Positions 1 through 8,554 of a stretch of DNA of 64,000 bases are shown here, piece after piece; positions within the stretch are counted from its first letter, which is position 1; every line of letters begins with the position of its first letter. The notes beneath the pieces were generated by a model. The model saw nothing but the letters and a program-made list of their open reading frames with translations. It searched no databases and was not told the DNA's origin. Location: positions 3,968,001-4,032,000 of the forward strand of contig NZ_CP032382.1 of NCBI RefSeq assembly GCF_003589925.1, written 5' to 3'. The position numbers were made by a program, and so were the translations under genes. The DNA is from Chryseolinea soli. Lineage in GTDB: Bacteria; Bacteroidota; Bacteroidia; Cytophagales; Cyclobacteriaceae.

Positions 1-1
1 G

Positions 2-634
2 AAATCAAAAGGGGTAGGCTATTATCCTGAAATGGAGGCGTTGCTCCCGGTGGTGAGAGGCGAACGGGCCTTGATGATCGAAGCCAATGCATCCAAGGAC
101 ATAGAAGCTGCTTTGAAATGGGTGAAGGATCATAAAGTGAAAAAAGTGATCCTGACCGGCGTGGCCGAAGGATGGCGTGTTGCCGATGAAATTGCCAAGG
201 CCAACATTCCCGTGGTGGCCGGCCCCGTGCAAGAGCTTCCCACGCGCGACTACGATCGTTATGACAAACCGTATGCAAATCCCGGGCTGTTGAAAAAGGC
301 TGGGGTGAAAGTAGCCCTGCGCACAGCACAAGCTTCCAACGTACGCAACCTTCCTTATCATGCGGCCTTTGCGGCTGCATACGGACTGGGTAAAGAACAG
401 GCTTTGCGTGCTGTCACGATCGTGCCGGCAGAGATCTTTGGGGTGTCCGATAAACTGGGCTCGATCGAAGTGGGCAAGAACGCCACTTTGTTGGTGAGCG
501 ATGGAGATCCCTTTGAGACGAAGACCACGATATTGCAGGTGTACATCGATGGTTGGCAAGTGCCGATGGTGAGCCGCCAGACCTTATTGTATGATGAGTT
601 CTTGCATCGCGACCCGGGCGTGACGAAGAACTAA
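2..634 (+). CDS. Amidohydrolase family protein, 3' part only
   Basis: The reading frame is open from base 2, so the N-terminal part of the gene lies outside the window. About 210 residues are visible. They resemble the C-terminal half of imidazolonepropionase-like/ImidazPro metal-dependent amidohydrolases. The frame contains a TIM-barrel stretch (VKKVILTGVAEGWRVADEI), then AYGLGKEQALRAVTI, then the typical closing beta-sandwich with GSIEVGKNATLLVSDGDPF. The metal-binding HxH of the family would be in the missing part. In Bacteroidota such proteins are often secreted and often occur in tandem pairs, but the signal peptide cannot be seen here. Substrate is unknown. The gene is followed at once by an inverted repeat that may serve as its 3' end. 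Confidence 0.8.
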   Translation, partial: KSKGVGYYPEMEALLPVVRGERALMIEANASKDIEAALKWVKDHKVKKVILTGVAEGWRVADEIAKANIPVVAGPVQELPTRDYDRYDKPYANPGLLKKAGVKVALRTAQASNVRNLPYHAAFAAAYGLGKEQALRAVTIVPAEIFGVSDKLGSIEVGKNATLLVSDGDPFETKTTILQVYIDGWQVPMVSRQTLLYDEFLHRDPGVTKN

Positions 635-644
635 ATGCAGGTTG

Positions 645-723
645 AACCGCCAAGGCGCTAAGACGCAAAGTCAACGCAAAGGATTCTTTGTAACAAACTT
701 TGCGTCTTTGCACCTTGGCGGTT
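645..723. repeat. Palindromic intergenic repeat (AACCGCCAAGG type)
   Basis: A 27-base arm (645-671) pairs with 697-723 with two mismatches. A small inner hairpin, CAAAG-GATT-CTTTG, sits between the arms. The element fills the gap between the convergent ends of the amidohydrolase and the LytTR regulator. A more degenerate relative with the same core (AACCGC.AAG.CGC) occurs at 61331-61435. It looks like a REP-type element that may also act as a bidirectional terminator. Confidence 0.75.
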
Positions 724-740
724 TAAATTTTGATGCATTC

Positions 741-1484
741 TCAGCTCCCCATCCAAACCCTGAACTCCGGCGCCGTCTCCTTACTCACGAAGATCTCCTC
801 CTGCATCTCCGGCTTTATAAAAATCCTGACCTTCCCATTGTCCGGTTTAAAACGCTCAATGGACTTCAAGTGCGCTAAAAACTTCCGGTTCAAGCGAAAG
901 AACTTATTCCGGTCCACCAACTCTTCCAGTTCACCCAGATTTTTATCAACAATCAGTTGTCGTCCCGAAAAGTCGCGCGCGAACACGATCTTGTGTTCTG
1001 TATAAAAGTAGGCGACCTCATCCAATTCCAGCGCAATGAACTCCGTGCCCTTCCGCGCTACGATCCTGTTTTTTGTCGGTGCCTGCTGTTGTTGTAAGAA
1101 CCTCAATACGTTGCCCTGAAGGAAATGACGCTCCAGTGTTTTGACTTTTTCAAGCGATCGTTTTAACGTTTCTTCTGTGACGGGTTTTAAAAGATAGTCG
1201 ATCGCGTTAAAGGCAAAGCTCTCCAATAAATATTTGTCATAGGCCGTAGTAAAAATCACCGGGAAGGCTACGGGATGCTTCTTAAAGATCTCGAATGAAT
1301 GATCGTCGGAGAGTTGAATATCCACGAAGGCGAGGTCGGGCGATGGATGCGTGGGCAACCATTGCAACGCTTCCTTCACGCTGGCGATCTTGGCCACGAC
1401 CTCGATGCCGTCGTGCAGGGCCGTCAGCATCGTTTCCAGTTTGGCCTGGGCAAGCAACTCGTCTTCAATGATAATGACTTTCAT
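741..1484 (-). CDS. LytTR-family response regulator
   Basis: This is a 247-residue two-component regulator. The receiver domain covers about residues 1-120, with acidic pocket E7/D8, phospho-acceptor D55 in FVDIQL, T79/T80 and K100 in YLLKPV. A C-terminal LytTR DNA-binding domain follows (about 135-240; RKGTEFIALELDEVAYFYTE, and FFRLNRKFLAHLKSI). The length is normal for the family. It lies 49 bases downstream of the sensor kinase gene on the same strand and is surely its partner. LytTR regulators bind direct repeats upstream of target promoters; targets cannot be named from this sequence. Confidence 0.93.
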   Translation of the reverse strand: MKVIIIEDELLAQAKLETMLTALHDGIEVVAKIASVKEALQWLPTHPSPDLAFVDIQLSDDHSFEIFKKHPVAFPVIFTTAYDKYLLESFAFNAIDYLLKPVTEETLKRSLEKVKTLERHFLQGNVLRFLQQQQAPTKNRIVARKGTEFIALELDEVAYFYTEHKIVFARDFSGRQLIVDKNLGELEELVDRNKFFRLNRKFLAHLKSIERFKPDNGKVRIFIKPEMQEEIFVSKETAPEFRVWMGS

Positions 1485-1533
1485 ATGCGCGATACTATAA
1501 ATAGGTCAGCCTATACATCAATCTTTTACGCCT

Positions 1534-2586
1534 CTAAATCCGGATCAGCGGTAGTAATACATAAAATATATTCGCCGATTTTCCGGATTCAATTCCTTTT
1601 CCCGTGATGATCCTAAAACGTTCATCTAAATTTTTTAGCCCGATGTGAGACGAATGTTGTATGCTTCGTTTGGGTTGAAGATGATTTTCGATCCTTAAGG
1701 TGTCGTGATCCATCCGGAAGTCGATGCGCAAGGGTATGCGCTCTGAGATCTCGTTGTGTTTCACTGCGTTTTCGAGGGCCACGAAGGCGGAGATGGGAGG
1801 GATTAGAAATTCTTTTTCTGTGGATCCGTTAAAATGTTTTTGCAGGTCAAGTGCCTTTCCGAACCTTAGCCGCAACAATTCTGCATATTTTTCCATGAAG
1901 GCAAACTCATCTTCCAGTACCACCAGGCTTCGATCCTTTTGAGAAAGGATGTAGCGGTAAACATCCGCAAGGTTTTCGGTGAAGAGCTTGGCCGTAGGAG
2001 GGTGGGTGGAGATGAGGTAGGAGAGGCTGTTCAAGGAATTGAACATAAAATGGGGATCGATCTGGTTCTTCAAGGCCTCCAGTTCGGCTTCGGCCTTGGC
2101 TTTGGAGAGTTGCGCATTGCGAACCTGTTCGCCTTGTTGCTCCTTCACCATGAAAACGGTTTCGTAAACATGTGTCACAAACAATACACAAATCACATTC
2201 ACCAGCGTCACAATAAGAATCGTATTCCATTTCACATCGAACCCGACCCACACATACCAGACACAAAGCCAGGCGATGGTGAGGGGCGATGTATAAAAGA
2301 TGTTGTTCATGAAAAGCAGGATCAGTTTTTCGATGGGCCGGTCGAACCACGTGAAGCGCTGGCGCGTGCGGAAAAGCAGGTAGCGGTTGCCGTGCCAGAT
2401 GAGCGCCGCCAGCGTGATGAAATAGACATAACCCAACCAATAGGCGCCGTCGCGGACACCCAGCGAACCAAAAATACCGATCAGGTTGGGGATGGCGATG
2501 CCAAAAAAGGGAATGCCGATGAGCCGGATGGTTTTGTCATTCAGCTCGATCTGGGGTTCGGGCAAGGCGTTTTCCGGTTGAGGCAC
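1534..2586 (-). CDS. LytS/YehU-type sensor histidine kinase
   Basis: The protein has 350 residues. Four hydrophobic segments lie between about residues 20 and 145, then a short coiled coil, then the His_kinase (LytS-like) domain with phospho-acceptor H179 in QIDPHFMFNSLNSL. An HATPase region follows (ENAVKHNE; GLKNLDERF). The composition is typical of the Bacteroidota 'histidine kinase' family paired with LytTR regulators. It is the first gene of a two-gene minus-strand unit with the regulator at 741-1484. It is divergent from the VOC gene across about 100 bases. The sensed signal is unknown; there is no large periplasmic domain. Confidence 0.9.
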   Translation of the reverse strand: MPQPENALPEPQIELNDKTIRLIGIPFFGIAIPNLIGIFGSLGVRDGAYWLGYVYFITLAALIWHGNRYLLFRTRQRFTWFDRPIEKLILLFMNNIFYTSPLTIAWLCVWYVWVGFDVKWNTILIVTLVNVICVLFVTHVYETVFMVKEQQGEQVRNAQLSKAKAEAELEALKNQIDPHFMFNSLNSLSYLISTHPPTAKLFTENLADVYRYILSQKDRSLVVLEDEFAFMEKYAELLRLRFGKALDLQKHFNGSTEKEFLIPPISAFVALENAVKHNEISERIPLRIDFRMDHDTLRIENHLQPKRSIQHSSHIGLKNLDERFRIITGKGIESGKSANIFYVLLPLIRI

Positions 2587-2688
2587 GTTTTCTTCCGTTT
2601 GGGTTTAGCGGACAGGTTTCGCAATTATAAAATTGACAAATTCAGGGAGCACTTACACACTTTGTCCATAATAATTTAAATACCTTAC

Positions 2689-3105
2689 ATGGAAACCACC
2701 ACACTACAAGCTATGAAAATTTCTCTCGGCCGCATGGTCATCCTCGTGGAAGACTATGATGAAGCCCTCCTGTTCTACAAAAATGTGCTGAATGCCCGCG
2801 TCCTTCACGACGACATCACACCCCATGGCCAACGCTATCTGCACATCGGCTTCGACGAGGCCGACACCAGCGGCATCTGGTTCCTGAAGGCCGAAAATCC
2901 CCGCGAGCAATCGCGCGTGGGAAAGCAAACCGATGGTCAGCCCGCCTTTGTACTCTACACCGAGTCGCTTGACGTCGTTTACAAACGCCTTCTTGAACAC
3001 GCTGTGCAGATCGTTAAGGAGCCCGTCGTGATGGCCGACTACCAATTCCTTCACTTCCGCGACCTCTACGGAAACGAGATCATCGTGGTGCAGATGAAAT
3101 CCTGA
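2689..3105 (+). CDS. VOC-family (glyoxalase/bleomycin-resistance fold) protein
   Basis: This is a single-domain 138-residue protein with the beta-alpha-beta-beta-beta pattern of vicinal oxygen chelate proteins. It opens with GRMVILVEDYDEALLFYKNVL and ends with the characteristic FHLRDLYGNE-like block (here LHFRDLYGNEIIVVQ), where E is the usual metal ligand. Function within the superfamily cannot be assigned. The ATG at 2689 is used, but an internal ATG at 2713 fits the family start just as well. It leads a likely short plus-strand unit with the DUF1761 gene 42 bases downstream. Confidence 0.85.
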   Translation: METTTLQAMKISLGRMVILVEDYDEALLFYKNVLNARVLHDDITPHGQRYLHIGFDEADTSGIWFLKAENPREQSRVGKQTDGQPAFVLYTESLDVVYKRLLEHAVQIVKEPVVMADYQFLHFRDLYGNEIIVVQMKS

Positions 3106-3147
3106 CCCTCCCGGCATGTATACTCAAACCTAAACCTTAATAAAACT

Positions 3148-3549
3148 ATGGAAGCTCAACCCAACTATTTGGCCGTCATCGTCGCGGCCCTGTCCACTTT
3201 TCTTGTTGGTGGCCTCTGGTATTCGCCTGCGCTCTTTGGAAAAGCCTGGATGCGCGAGAACGGCTTTACGGAAGAGGGCATGAAAGGACGCAGCATGGCC
3301 AAGATCTTCGGTCTTGCATTTTTCCTGGCGCTGATCTCGGCCATCAACCTGGCCATGTTCCTGGGGCCTGAAAATCGCCCGGCCATGGGTGCCTTGTGGG
3401 GCTTTGCCGCTGGCTTTGGCTGGGTGGCCACCTTTGTGGGCACGCACTATCTTTTTGAACGCAAGTCGTTCGCGTTGTTTCTCATCAATGCCGGCTACAG
3501 CGTGGTGTCGCTCACGCTCATGGGCGTGATCCTGGCCGCGTGGAAATAA
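3148..3549 (+). CDS. DUF1761-type small membrane protein
   Basis: A 133-residue protein with four predicted membrane helices: about 9-27 (YLAVIVAALSTFLVGGLWY), 50-72, 78-95 and 108-130. The opening plus the Y-S-P motif after helix 1 (GGLWYSPALFGKAWMRE) is the hallmark of the DUF1761 family. No biochemical role is known to me for this family. It probably shares a transcript with the VOC gene upstream. A GC-rich hairpin follows its stop codon. Confidence 0.82.
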   Translation: MEAQPNYLAVIVAALSTFLVGGLWYSPALFGKAWMRENGFTEEGMKGRSMAKIFGLAFFLALISAINLAMFLGPENRPAMGALWGFAAGFGWVATFVGTHYLFERKSFALFLINAGYSVVSLTLMGVILAAWK

Positions 3550-3560
3550 ATCCAGAAACT

Positions 3561-3602
3561 ATTCCGCCCGGGTCCTGTTAAATCAGCGGTGCCGGGCGGA
3601 AT
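3561..3602. terminator. GC-rich hairpin after the DUF1761 gene
   Basis: ATTCCGCCCGG at 3561-3571 pairs perfectly with CCGGGCGGAAT at 3592-3602. No good U-tract follows, so it may be a weak terminator, a processing signal or just a palindrome. It lies in the gap before the metallopeptidase gene. Confidence 0.4.
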
Positions 3603-3689
3603 GATGTTTCAAAACTAATGCACGCTTTCGTTGCAGGGGTTGAATGTCTTTCGTATTTTCCTAGGCACAATACAACAACCCCAACGATT

Positions 3690-4547
3690 ATGCAATGGCG
3701 AGGCAGAAGACAAAGCTCGAACGTAGATGACCAACGCGGCCGCAGCGGCGGTGGCGGCATGGCCGTCAAGGGAGGACTCGGAACGGTGGTGATCGTTTTG
3801 ATCATCAGTCTCATCATGGGGAAAAACCCCCTCGAGCTATTGTCGCAAGTGCAAGGAACCGATGGTAGCGTTGTCACGGAACAAACTTCCCCCGACTATC
3901 AACCTACTGCCGAAGAACAAGAGCTCAGCGAATTTGTGAAAGTGGTACTTGCCGACACCGAAGATGTGTGGCACAGCATTATGAAAGACTATCGCGAGCC
4001 CACGCTCGTGATGTTCACCGACCAGGTGCAGTCGGCCTGCGGTACGGCGAGTTCATCCACAGGTCCTTTCTATTGCAGTGAAGACGAACGTGTTTATATC
4101 GATCTCAGCTTCTACCAGGAACTGAAGGACCGTTTCGAAGCCCCCGGCGATTTCGCCCAAGCGTATGTCATCGCCCACGAAGTTGGCCATCATGTGCAAC
4201 ATCTTTTGGGCATCACCGACAAAGTTCATTCCATGCAGGGCAACCTGAGCCAGGAAGAATACAACAAGCTCTCCGTAAAACTTGAACTGCAAGCCGACTT
4301 CCTCGCCGGCGTCTGGGCGAATCACGCCCAAAGCATGAGCAACATCCTGGACCCCGGCGACATCGATGAGGCCCTGAACGCAGCCAGCGCCATCGGCGAT
4401 GACCGTCTGCAAAAGCAGGCCCAGGGCTATGTTGTCCCCGATTCGTTCACGCATGGCACTTCTGAGCAACGCATGAAGTGGTTCAAGAAAGGCTTTGAAA
4501 CGGGCGATGTAAATCAAGGCGATACGTTTAATACCAACAATCTGTAA
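3690..4547 (+). CDS. Neutral zinc metallopeptidase (YpfJ/KPN_02809 family)
   Basis: The 285-residue product has the family N-terminus MQWRGRRQSSNVDDQRG, which is why the ATG at 3690 is chosen over an upstream in-frame codon at 3618. One membrane helix (about 29-44) is followed by an extracytoplasmic domain with Cys pairs (SACGTASSSTGPFYCSE), the zinc motif HEVGH at 163-167, and a downstream acidic helix with ELQADFLAGVW, which supplies the third ligand. These features match the neutral zinc metallopeptidase family (Pfam Zn_peptidase). The natural substrate is not known. It stands alone between hairpin 3561-3602 and a conserved unknown gene. Confidence 0.92.
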   Translation: MQWRGRRQSSNVDDQRGRSGGGGMAVKGGLGTVVIVLIISLIMGKNPLELLSQVQGTDGSVVTEQTSPDYQPTAEEQELSEFVKVVLADTEDVWHSIMKDYREPTLVMFTDQVQSACGTASSSTGPFYCSEDERVYIDLSFYQELKDRFEAPGDFAQAYVIAHEVGHHVQHLLGITDKVHSMQGNLSQEEYNKLSVKLELQADFLAGVWANHAQSMSNILDPGDIDEALNAASAIGDDRLQKQAQGYVVPDSFTHGTSEQRMKWFKKGFETGDVNQGDTFNTNNL

Positions 4548-4616
4548 CCCGGTTTTTGTGCGCTACGTTGCAATGCTCAAGGCAATAGTTCCGTTATTGC
4601 CCACCAATAAATTCCT

Positions 4617-5237
4617 ATGCTCCAAAACCGCGTCGATCCATTTGGCAACCTCATAAAAACCAAAGCCCGCGGCGCATGGATGGGAAACCGGGGAGTTATC
4701 CACGATGAAAACCAGGTGATCCTTCGCCCCTTCAAATTAAAAGCATGGATAATATGCAAACTTCAATTTAAAGGAAGGCACAGAACGATCATGTCGCCCA
4801 ATCGCTGGACAGAGCTTTTTTTTCTGGACGAAGCCACGGCCTTTGCCGCTGGTCACCGTCCATGTTTCGAATGTCGCAGAGAAGATGCTGGCAGATTTAA
4901 GACCTTATGGTTAAAGGGAAATCCGGAGTACGGCTTCGGTCAAAAAACTTCCATTCAAAAGATAGATGAGATCATTCATCGCGAAAGAATAGAACGCAAG
5001 GGTTCAAAAGTAGTTTTCGAAGAAGATGTCCATAATATTCCTGATGGATGTTTTGTTGCACACAACGACAACGCATTTTTAGTGTTCAACAATGTATTGT
5101 TCCCCTGGTCACCCTCTGGCTACCTGCAGAGTGTATCATTTCCGGAGATCGACAAAGTATCGGTGCTTACACCAAAGTCTGTCGTCAATGCTTTTCGGGC
5201 CGGCTATTTACCGGAGATGGCTGTGGCTTTATCCTGA
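4617..5237 (+). CDS. Conserved protein of unknown function with a CxxC motif
   Basis: The 206-residue protein opens with MLQNRVDPFGNL, then a GAWMGNRGVIHDE block, and a basic stretch leading to NRWTELFFLDEATAFAAGH and RPCFECRREDAGRF. I recall this block structure from a widespread bacterial family without an assigned function. The CxxC with nearby His and Arg could bind a metal or act in redox, but this is a guess. There is no signal peptide or membrane helix, so it is probably cytoplasmic. Its 3' end overlaps the 3' end of the opposing FG-GAP gene by 34 bases. Confidence 0.75.
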   Translation: MLQNRVDPFGNLIKTKARGAWMGNRGVIHDENQVILRPFKLKAWIICKLQFKGRHRTIMSPNRWTELFFLDEATAFAAGHRPCFECRREDAGRFKTLWLKGNPEYGFGQKTSIQKIDEIIHRERIERKGSKVVFEEDVHNIPDGCFVAHNDNAFLVFNNVLFPWSPSGYLQSVSFPEIDKVSVLTPKSVVNAFRAGYLPEMAVALS

Positions 5238-8200
5238 TGCTTTATTTCGAACAGTCGGGCCTGGTCATTATTTCTTACGACGAGCACATATTTTTTGCCA
5301 CCTTGTTCAATCAGCTTCATGTGACGGATTTGTCCTTCTAAAAAGAAACCGGAACGGGCGGAGGGAATGAGACTAGGGTGATGCTCTCCAACGCCTTGCC
5401 ACACTTGCCCATGGCTGGCGTCGTAGCGACCCAGTTCGGGGAGCACGTCATAAAAATTTCCGTCGAGAATAAGTTCTGGTTCCTGGTCGCCGGAAAGGTC
5501 TGTCGCAATGGCGGCATACACCGGTGAGATTTGCGCCATGAAGGGGAGGGGCTTCCAGGAAAAAGAACCTGCGCCATTATTCAGCAGTACGCCGGTTTCT
5601 GATTGATGCACTGTTTTTTTGGTTGCTGCCTCCAACTCGGCGGGCAAGAAAATTTCGTGGATGTTTTTGCCTGCATAGTTATTGTTTTTTACAAATCTCT
5701 TTTTGATGAGGGGCAGTTGTTTTTCCAGGTCTTGCTTCAAAACCATGGGGTAGTTCTTTCCATCTTGCGCCACGCAGGTAATCACTTGCTCGACGGCGCC
5801 GTTATGGTCAAAGTCGGCTACCCATAACTCTGCGGGGTGTAGCGAGTCTGCCCGCAGGCGACTGTTCACGCCGGCGTTTCCGAGGATAAAATCCTGGTCA
5901 CCGTCCTGATCGATGTCGCTCTTCACGATGCAATTCCACCAGCCATCGGCAGCAGGTATGGGATTGCTTTTTGAAAAGCTCTTGCCCTTGATGTTTTTAT
6001 AGAGCGTGACGTCCATCCAATCGCCCACCACCATCAGGTCGAGAAACCCGTCGCGATCAACATCATCCCACACCGCTCCGGTGATCATGCCGGTGATGCC
6101 GGGAGGAAAGTAGCGTTTGGTAAAATTTTTAAATTCGCCACGGCCGTTGTTTACGAGAAGATAGCTTGTGGCATCCAGGCCATACTCGCCGGGCATCAGT
6201 CGACTCCCTACAAACAGATCAACATCGCCGTCATTGTCAAAATCGCCGGGGGCCACACACGAGCCGCTGGCAAGGAGCGCGGGAATTTCCTGCGAGACGG
6301 TAAAGTTTCCTTTGCCATCATTGATAAAAAGGTGGTCGGCCAGGTTGGCATTGTCGCGTTCAAACTCGTTGCTGCCAGTAGCCACAAAGAGGTCGAGATC
6401 GTGGTCGTTGTCGGCGTCGAACAAACACAAGTCGGCAGGTTCGGTTTGGAGGAAAGCGTCGAAGGCTTTTGGTTTGCTTTCGCGGAATGTAAAATTTGGT
6501 TGCTGTAACCAGACGCTGATGGGTTGGCCCACCGCTCCACCAAAGACCAGGTCGACAAGTCCATCGCCATTTAAATCCCCACAATCCACCGCCGGGCCTG
6601 GGGTGGAGTACTTTTGCTTTAGGAGGGGGTCGCGATAAAAGTCAACGTATTCGTTCTCGTGGTGACGATAGTTCAATTTTGATCTTTCGGTGATGTCTTC
6701 CAGGAGCACTTGCTTTGGCACGGATGGAATTTTCTTTGATCCCTCAACGGCGTTGGCATGGGAGAACGTGAGCAAAGTATCCGCCGGAACATGGCGGAGC
6801 GTTTGTACATGATTATCGGGCCACCGGATCTTTATTGAATCGATCACGACTGCCTGTCCCACGCCGGCCACAATCCTGTTGTCTACGGAGGATTGAAACC
6901 CGCGACTGGGCATCTGCTCGAAGGTGAGATGTTGGTCGCCGGCAAACAGATCGATGCGCGTGCCGATGCCAAATTTGTTTTTTGAATAGCCTTCCAGCAT
7001 CATGCTCACCGAATGGCCAAGTTTGCGCTCACGTGTTTTATTTTTATAAACCGAGGCAAACGCATTCACATTGTTCACCACCATGTCGAGGTCGCCATCG
7101 TTGTCCAGGTCGCCATAGGCGGCGCCATTGGAAAATCCAGGTCCCTCCAAGCCCCATGGCTTGGAGACATTTTCAAATTGAAGGTCGTGGCGGTTGTGGA
7201 AGCAATAGTTGGGCACCGGGCGTGAGGGCATGCTGTCCACCATCACCTTGTAGTTTATCTTGCCTTCCCTTCGCTGTTGCATGGCCGTCGTCTCGTCGGC
7301 CAGGAATTTTAAGAAATCGATGTCTGTAAGGTCCTTGGAAATCCCATTGGCTACAAAAATATCTTTCCACCCATCGTTGTCCATGTCAAAGATGAGGGCT
7401 CCCCAGCTCCAATCGGTGGCTTCTACTTTGCTGGCGCGTGCCATCTCGCTAAAGGTGCCATCCTGGTTGTTGACCTGGAGCATGTTTTGGGTGATCTGGT
7501 GGTGATAGTCGCGCGATAATTTTAAAGCGTAGAGATCATAGCCTTCGTAGCTCATCACTTGTTTGAGGTGCTTGTCGTCGCCGGGCAGCATGTCGGTCAC
7601 GAAAAGATCGAGGAAGCCGTCGTTGTTGATGTCGGCCAGATCGGCGCCCATGGAGGCGTGACTGATGTGGCCCATGCTGGACTTCAGCTGTTCGGAAAAC
7701 GTGCCGTCGTGGTTGTTGATGTAGAGATAATCGTGTTCGTAAAAATCGTTGGAGATGAACATGTCGGGCCAGCCGTCGTTGTTCACGTCGCCCACGGTTA
7801 CGCCCAACCCAAACCCGATCACACTTCCATAGATGCCGGCTTGCTCGCTCACATCGACAAACTTGCCGTCGTCGTTTCGAAGCAGCTTGTGTCCTCCCAG
7901 CGAGTCGCGTTCGTTGCGCAGGTTTCGGTAGGCCAGTTTGGCGATGGGCATAAAGCTGTTATTCACGATGTAGGCGTCGAGGTCTCCATCGCGGTCATAG
8001 TCGAAGAAAGCAGCGTGTGTTGAGAAGCCGCGGTCGTCGAGGCCGTAGGTTTTGGCTGACTCTGTAAAGGTTTGGTCGCCGTTGTTGATGAACAGCTCAT
8101 TGGCACGGTCGTCGTTGGGAAGATTTCCGGCGTTACATACATAAATGTCTAAGAGACCATCGCCATTAACGTCCGCCATCGTGACCCCAGTGCTCCATGC

Positions 8201-8554
8201 CCGTTTGCCTTTCACGCCGGCTTTGTCGGTGATGTCTTCAAAAGTAAAATTTCCCTTGTTGAGATAAAGCTTGCTGTCGGCCATGTTGGATACCAGGAAG
8301 ACATCCGCGAGGCTATCGTTGTTGATATCGCCGATGGCCACACCACCGCCGTTGTAGAAATTCCGGTAGGTCAGAATATTGAGAGCTTCGGAGTTGGTAA
8401 TATTATTTTGAAATTGGATATGGGATCGCTCGGGAGAGATTTCTTCAAACAGCGTGTCCTCAACCTTCTTATCCTCTTGACGGCCGCACGCGAACAGGCA
8501 CAGTGCCGGCAAGAGCGCAAGATGACGAATGGCTTTTTTTAATGGTGTGTTCAT
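5204..8554 (-). CDS. CRTAC1-like FG-GAP/VCBS repeat lipoprotein with ASPIC/UnbV domain (second of a tandem pair)
   Basis: A 1116-residue exported protein with an apparent lipobox (LCLFACGR). It carries many beta-propeller repeats with Ca-binding loops of the DxNxDGxxD type (DINNDSLADVF, DVNGDGLLDIY, DYDRDGDLDAY). An ASPIC/UnbV module lies near residues 535-605, before a second set of repeats. Such proteins typically follow susC/susD in Bacteroidota and are thought to sit on the cell surface and bind glycans or other ligands; the ligand here is unknown. Its ATG overlaps the stop of its paralogue by four bases, so the two are translationally coupled. The two proteins are clearly homologous along their whole length. 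It is the last gene of the minus-strand cluster. Confidence 0.9.
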   Translation of the reverse strand: MNTPLKKAIRHLALLPALCLFACGRQEDKKVEDTLFEEISPERSHIQFQNNITNSEALNILTYRNFYNGGGVAIGDINNDSLADVFLVSNMADSKLYLNKGNFTFEDITDKAGVKGKRAWSTGVTMADVNGDGLLDIYVCNAGNLPNDDRANELFINNGDQTFTESAKTYGLDDRGFSTHAAFFDYDRDGDLDAYIVNNSFMPIAKLAYRNLRNERDSLGGHKLLRNDDGKFVDVSEQAGIYGSVIGFGLGVTVGDVNNDGWPDMFISNDFYEHDYLYINNHDGTFSEQLKSSMGHISHASMGADLADINNDGFLDLFVTDMLPGDDKHLKQVMSYEGYDLYALKLSRDYHHQITQNMLQVNNQDGTFSEMARASKVEATDWSWGALIFDMDNDGWKDIFVANGISKDLTDIDFLKFLADETTAMQQRREGKINYKVMVDSMPSRPVPNYCFHNRHDLQFENVSKPWGLEGPGFSNGAAYGDLDNDGDLDMVVNNVNAFASVYKNKTRERKLGHSVSMMLEGYSKNKFGIGTRIDLFAGDQHLTFEQMPSRGFQSSVDNRIVAGVGQAVVIDSIKIRWPDNHVQTLRHVPADTLLTFSHANAVEGSKKIPSVPKQVLLEDITERSKLNYRHHENEYVDFYRDPLLKQKYSTPGPAVDCGDLNGDGLVDLVFGGAVGQPISVWLQQPNFTFRESKPKAFDAFLQTEPADLCLFDADNDHDLDLFVATGSNEFERDNANLADHLFINDGKGNFTVSQEIPALLASGSCVAPGDFDNDGDVDLFVGSRLMPGEYGLDATSYLLVNNGRGEFKNFTKRYFPPGITGMITGAVWDDVDRDGFLDLMVVGDWMDVTLYKNIKGKSFSKSNPIPAADGWWNCIVKSDIDQDGDQDFILGNAGVNSRLRADSLHPAELWVADFDHNGAVEQVITCVAQDGKNYPMVLKQDLEKQLPLIKKRFVKNNNYAGKNIHEIFLPAELEAATKKTVHQSETGVLLNNGAGSFSWKPLPFMAQISPVYAAIATDLSGDQEPELILDGNFYDVLPELGRYDASHGQVWQGVGEHHPSLIPSARSGFFLEGQIRHMKLIEQGGKKYVLVVRNNDQARLFEIKHQDKATAISGK

